From: an uncultured Eubacteriales bacterium
GTDB lineage: Bacteria; Bacillota; Clostridia; TANB77; CAG-508
Assembly: GCA_949840345.1 (NCBI GenBank)
Contig: CATKWX010000012.1
Location: 1-52,110, forward strand
Direction: 5' to 3'
DNA: 52,110 bases
Part shown: positions 51,002-52,110 of the stretch, piece after piece
Layout of the letters: every line of letters begins with the position of its first letter
Position numbering within the stretch: position 1 is the stretch's first letter
Made by a program: the position numbers and the translations under genes
Notes under the pieces: model-generated
What the model saw: only the letters and a program-made list of their open reading frames with translations
What the model was told of the DNA's origin: nothing
Databases searched by the model: none

Positions 51002-52110
51002 CTACCTTTGCCCTAGTTTTATTTGTATTTCACGTGTTTGTTTATTCTTCAGTACAGTTAAAGTAACCGTATCTCCCGGAGATTTCGTATATATATAATT
51101 TCTTAACTCACTCATTTTATTTATTTCGTTATTATCAATTCTTGTTATTATATCTCCTACTTTTAAGCCAGAATTTTTAGCAGGTCCATCAAGAGATATC
51201 TCTGCTACATATATTCCGTTTTCAAACTCTATAGACGAATCTAAGTATGGTATTACTTCTTTATCATATGCAAATATTCCAATATATCCTTCTTCAAATT
51301 TATTTTCACTAATAAATTTTTCTATTATTGGTTTTATTATATTTATAGGTATTGCAAATCCAATTCCCTCTGCAGATGTTATTTTTACTGAATTAATTCC
51401 AATCATTTCTCCATTTGAATTTATAAGCGGTCCTCCACTATTTCCGTGGATTAATCGTTGCATCTGTTTGAATTAAATTTTCCATATAAACGGCACTATT
51501 TTTTTCTTCTATTTTTATGGTTCTATTAACTCCACTTATTATTCCTGAAGTTACTGTCCTTTGAAATTCATATCCGATAGGATTTCCTATAGCATATACG
51601 TTTTGACCTACTTTAATATTATTTGAATCACCCAAACTCATATAGCTTAGTCCCCTAGCATTTATTTTAACTATTGCTAAATCCAAATCTGCATCTGCCC
51701 ACACAACATTGCCATTATATACTTTTCCATTTTCTAGCGTAACATAACAGTTACTATATTTGTTTCCAGCTACGTGTTTGTTTGTAACAATATATCCATT
51801 TTCAGATACTATTACTCCGCTTCCTAACCCTAATTGTTCTTCATTTGTTTTCGTTGAAAAAATTGTACTTCCATTATTTTTTATTTTTGATATCCCTACA
51901 ACATTTCTTGTTGCGTTTTCTAAAATTTGTGGTGCATCATTTGTGTCATTATTATTTCCTTCTTTTATACTCGGAGTATCTTGTGTTGTTCCATAACTCT
52001 TAACTTCTATTCCTAAATAAATATTATATATTTTTATACTAAAAAATGACACTAAAATCATTGCAATTAAAAATATTAAAATATTTCTAAATTTATGTTT
52101 TTTCTCAACC
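51002..52110 (-). CDS. htrA: HtrA/DegP-type serine protease, partial, frame broken at CGG
   Basis: A membrane-anchored trypsin-like protease with C-terminal PDZ domain. The right edge cuts off its start; the membrane helix (ILIFLIAMILVSFF) is included. Catalytic His (NKHVAG) and Asp (ADLDLAIVKI) are in the first frame. It then reads QTDATINP and meets an in-frame CGG at 51446-51444; skipping the C gives NP-GNSGGPLIN, the active-site Ser motif, followed by the rest and a PDZ domain (GLKVGDIITRIDNNEI). Without a +1 shift no catalytic serine is made. It would degrade misfolded envelope proteins. Confidence 0.92.

Overview
The window is a chromosomal stretch from an AT-rich, endospore-lineage member of the Clostridia, most likely an uncultured gut bacterium. 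I infer this from the strong Gly-rich Shine-Dalgarno sites, dominant AGA arginine codons, a CotF-like spore coat protein, a GerM-type protein, an AbrB/SpoVT regulator with an upstream Spo0A-type box, a DnaD/DnaI-type replication pair and the trmN6-rsmI-abrB neighbourhood known from Firmicutes. No rRNA and no CRISPR array were seen.

Layout. 1-12.9 kb: mostly minus-strand accessory genes (ferredoxin, radical SAM protein, two GyrI-like proteins with a WYL regulator and shared operator-like sites, an Lsa-type ABC-F with a pentapeptide-repeat protein, CotF-like coat protein, an ECF sigma/anti-sigma pair, and a five-gene redox/deaminase operon). 12.9-14.1 kb: two tRNA-Arg genes, each followed by a copy of a small gene-free element that duplicates the tRNA 3' end, then a locus resembling a type I toxin-antitoxin. 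14.2-20.3 kb: nitroreductase, MFS and MATE transporters, aldo/keto reductase, tadA, tRNA-Pro, Fic. 20.4-21.4 kb: a visibly GC-richer ddh that looks transferred. 22.2-24.1 kb: an agr-like cluster with a 16-residue peptide gene and a small RNA with an operator in its promoter. 24.2-38.1 kb: a phage-tail cluster (endolysin, holin, fibre, tail spike, tape measure, chaperones, tube, terminator, ArpU-like activator, S24-type repressor) with no capsid, portal, terminase or integrase gene, i.e. an F-type tailocin or a headless remnant, with three cargo genes carrying their own promoters. 38.2-44.3 kb: host genes (abrB-like, rsmI, trmN6, GerMN, VanW, two HTH regulators, starch-binding-like protein, SDR). 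44.5-44.8 kb: tRNA-Thr, -Glu, -Lys. 45.2-48.7 kb: a short type IV secretion-like operon (VirD4, VirB2-, VirB6- and PrgI/VirB3-like). 48.8-52.1 kb: DnaD, helicase loader, HtrA protease (runs off the right edge).

The most striking observation is a recurring reading-frame break. Five genes of recognisable families (MFS transporter, phage tail spike with two breaks, SDR oxidoreductase, DnaI-type helicase loader, HtrA protease) are interrupted six times, and every break is the same event: an in-frame CGG codon at which skipping the C and reading the next triplet GGN as glycine restores the conserved protein. A seventh in-frame CGG, in the short AgrB-like gene, is compatible with the same rule. Scanning by eye I found no other in-frame CGG in the native-looking genes; the only others are two in the GC-rich ddh gene. 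The tRNA-Arg genes seen here read CGU/CGC/CGA (anticodon ACG) and AGG (CCT), not CGG. This suggests that CGG is not a normal arginine codon here but a +1 frameshift (or four-base CGGN) signal. Systematic sequence error is the main alternative.
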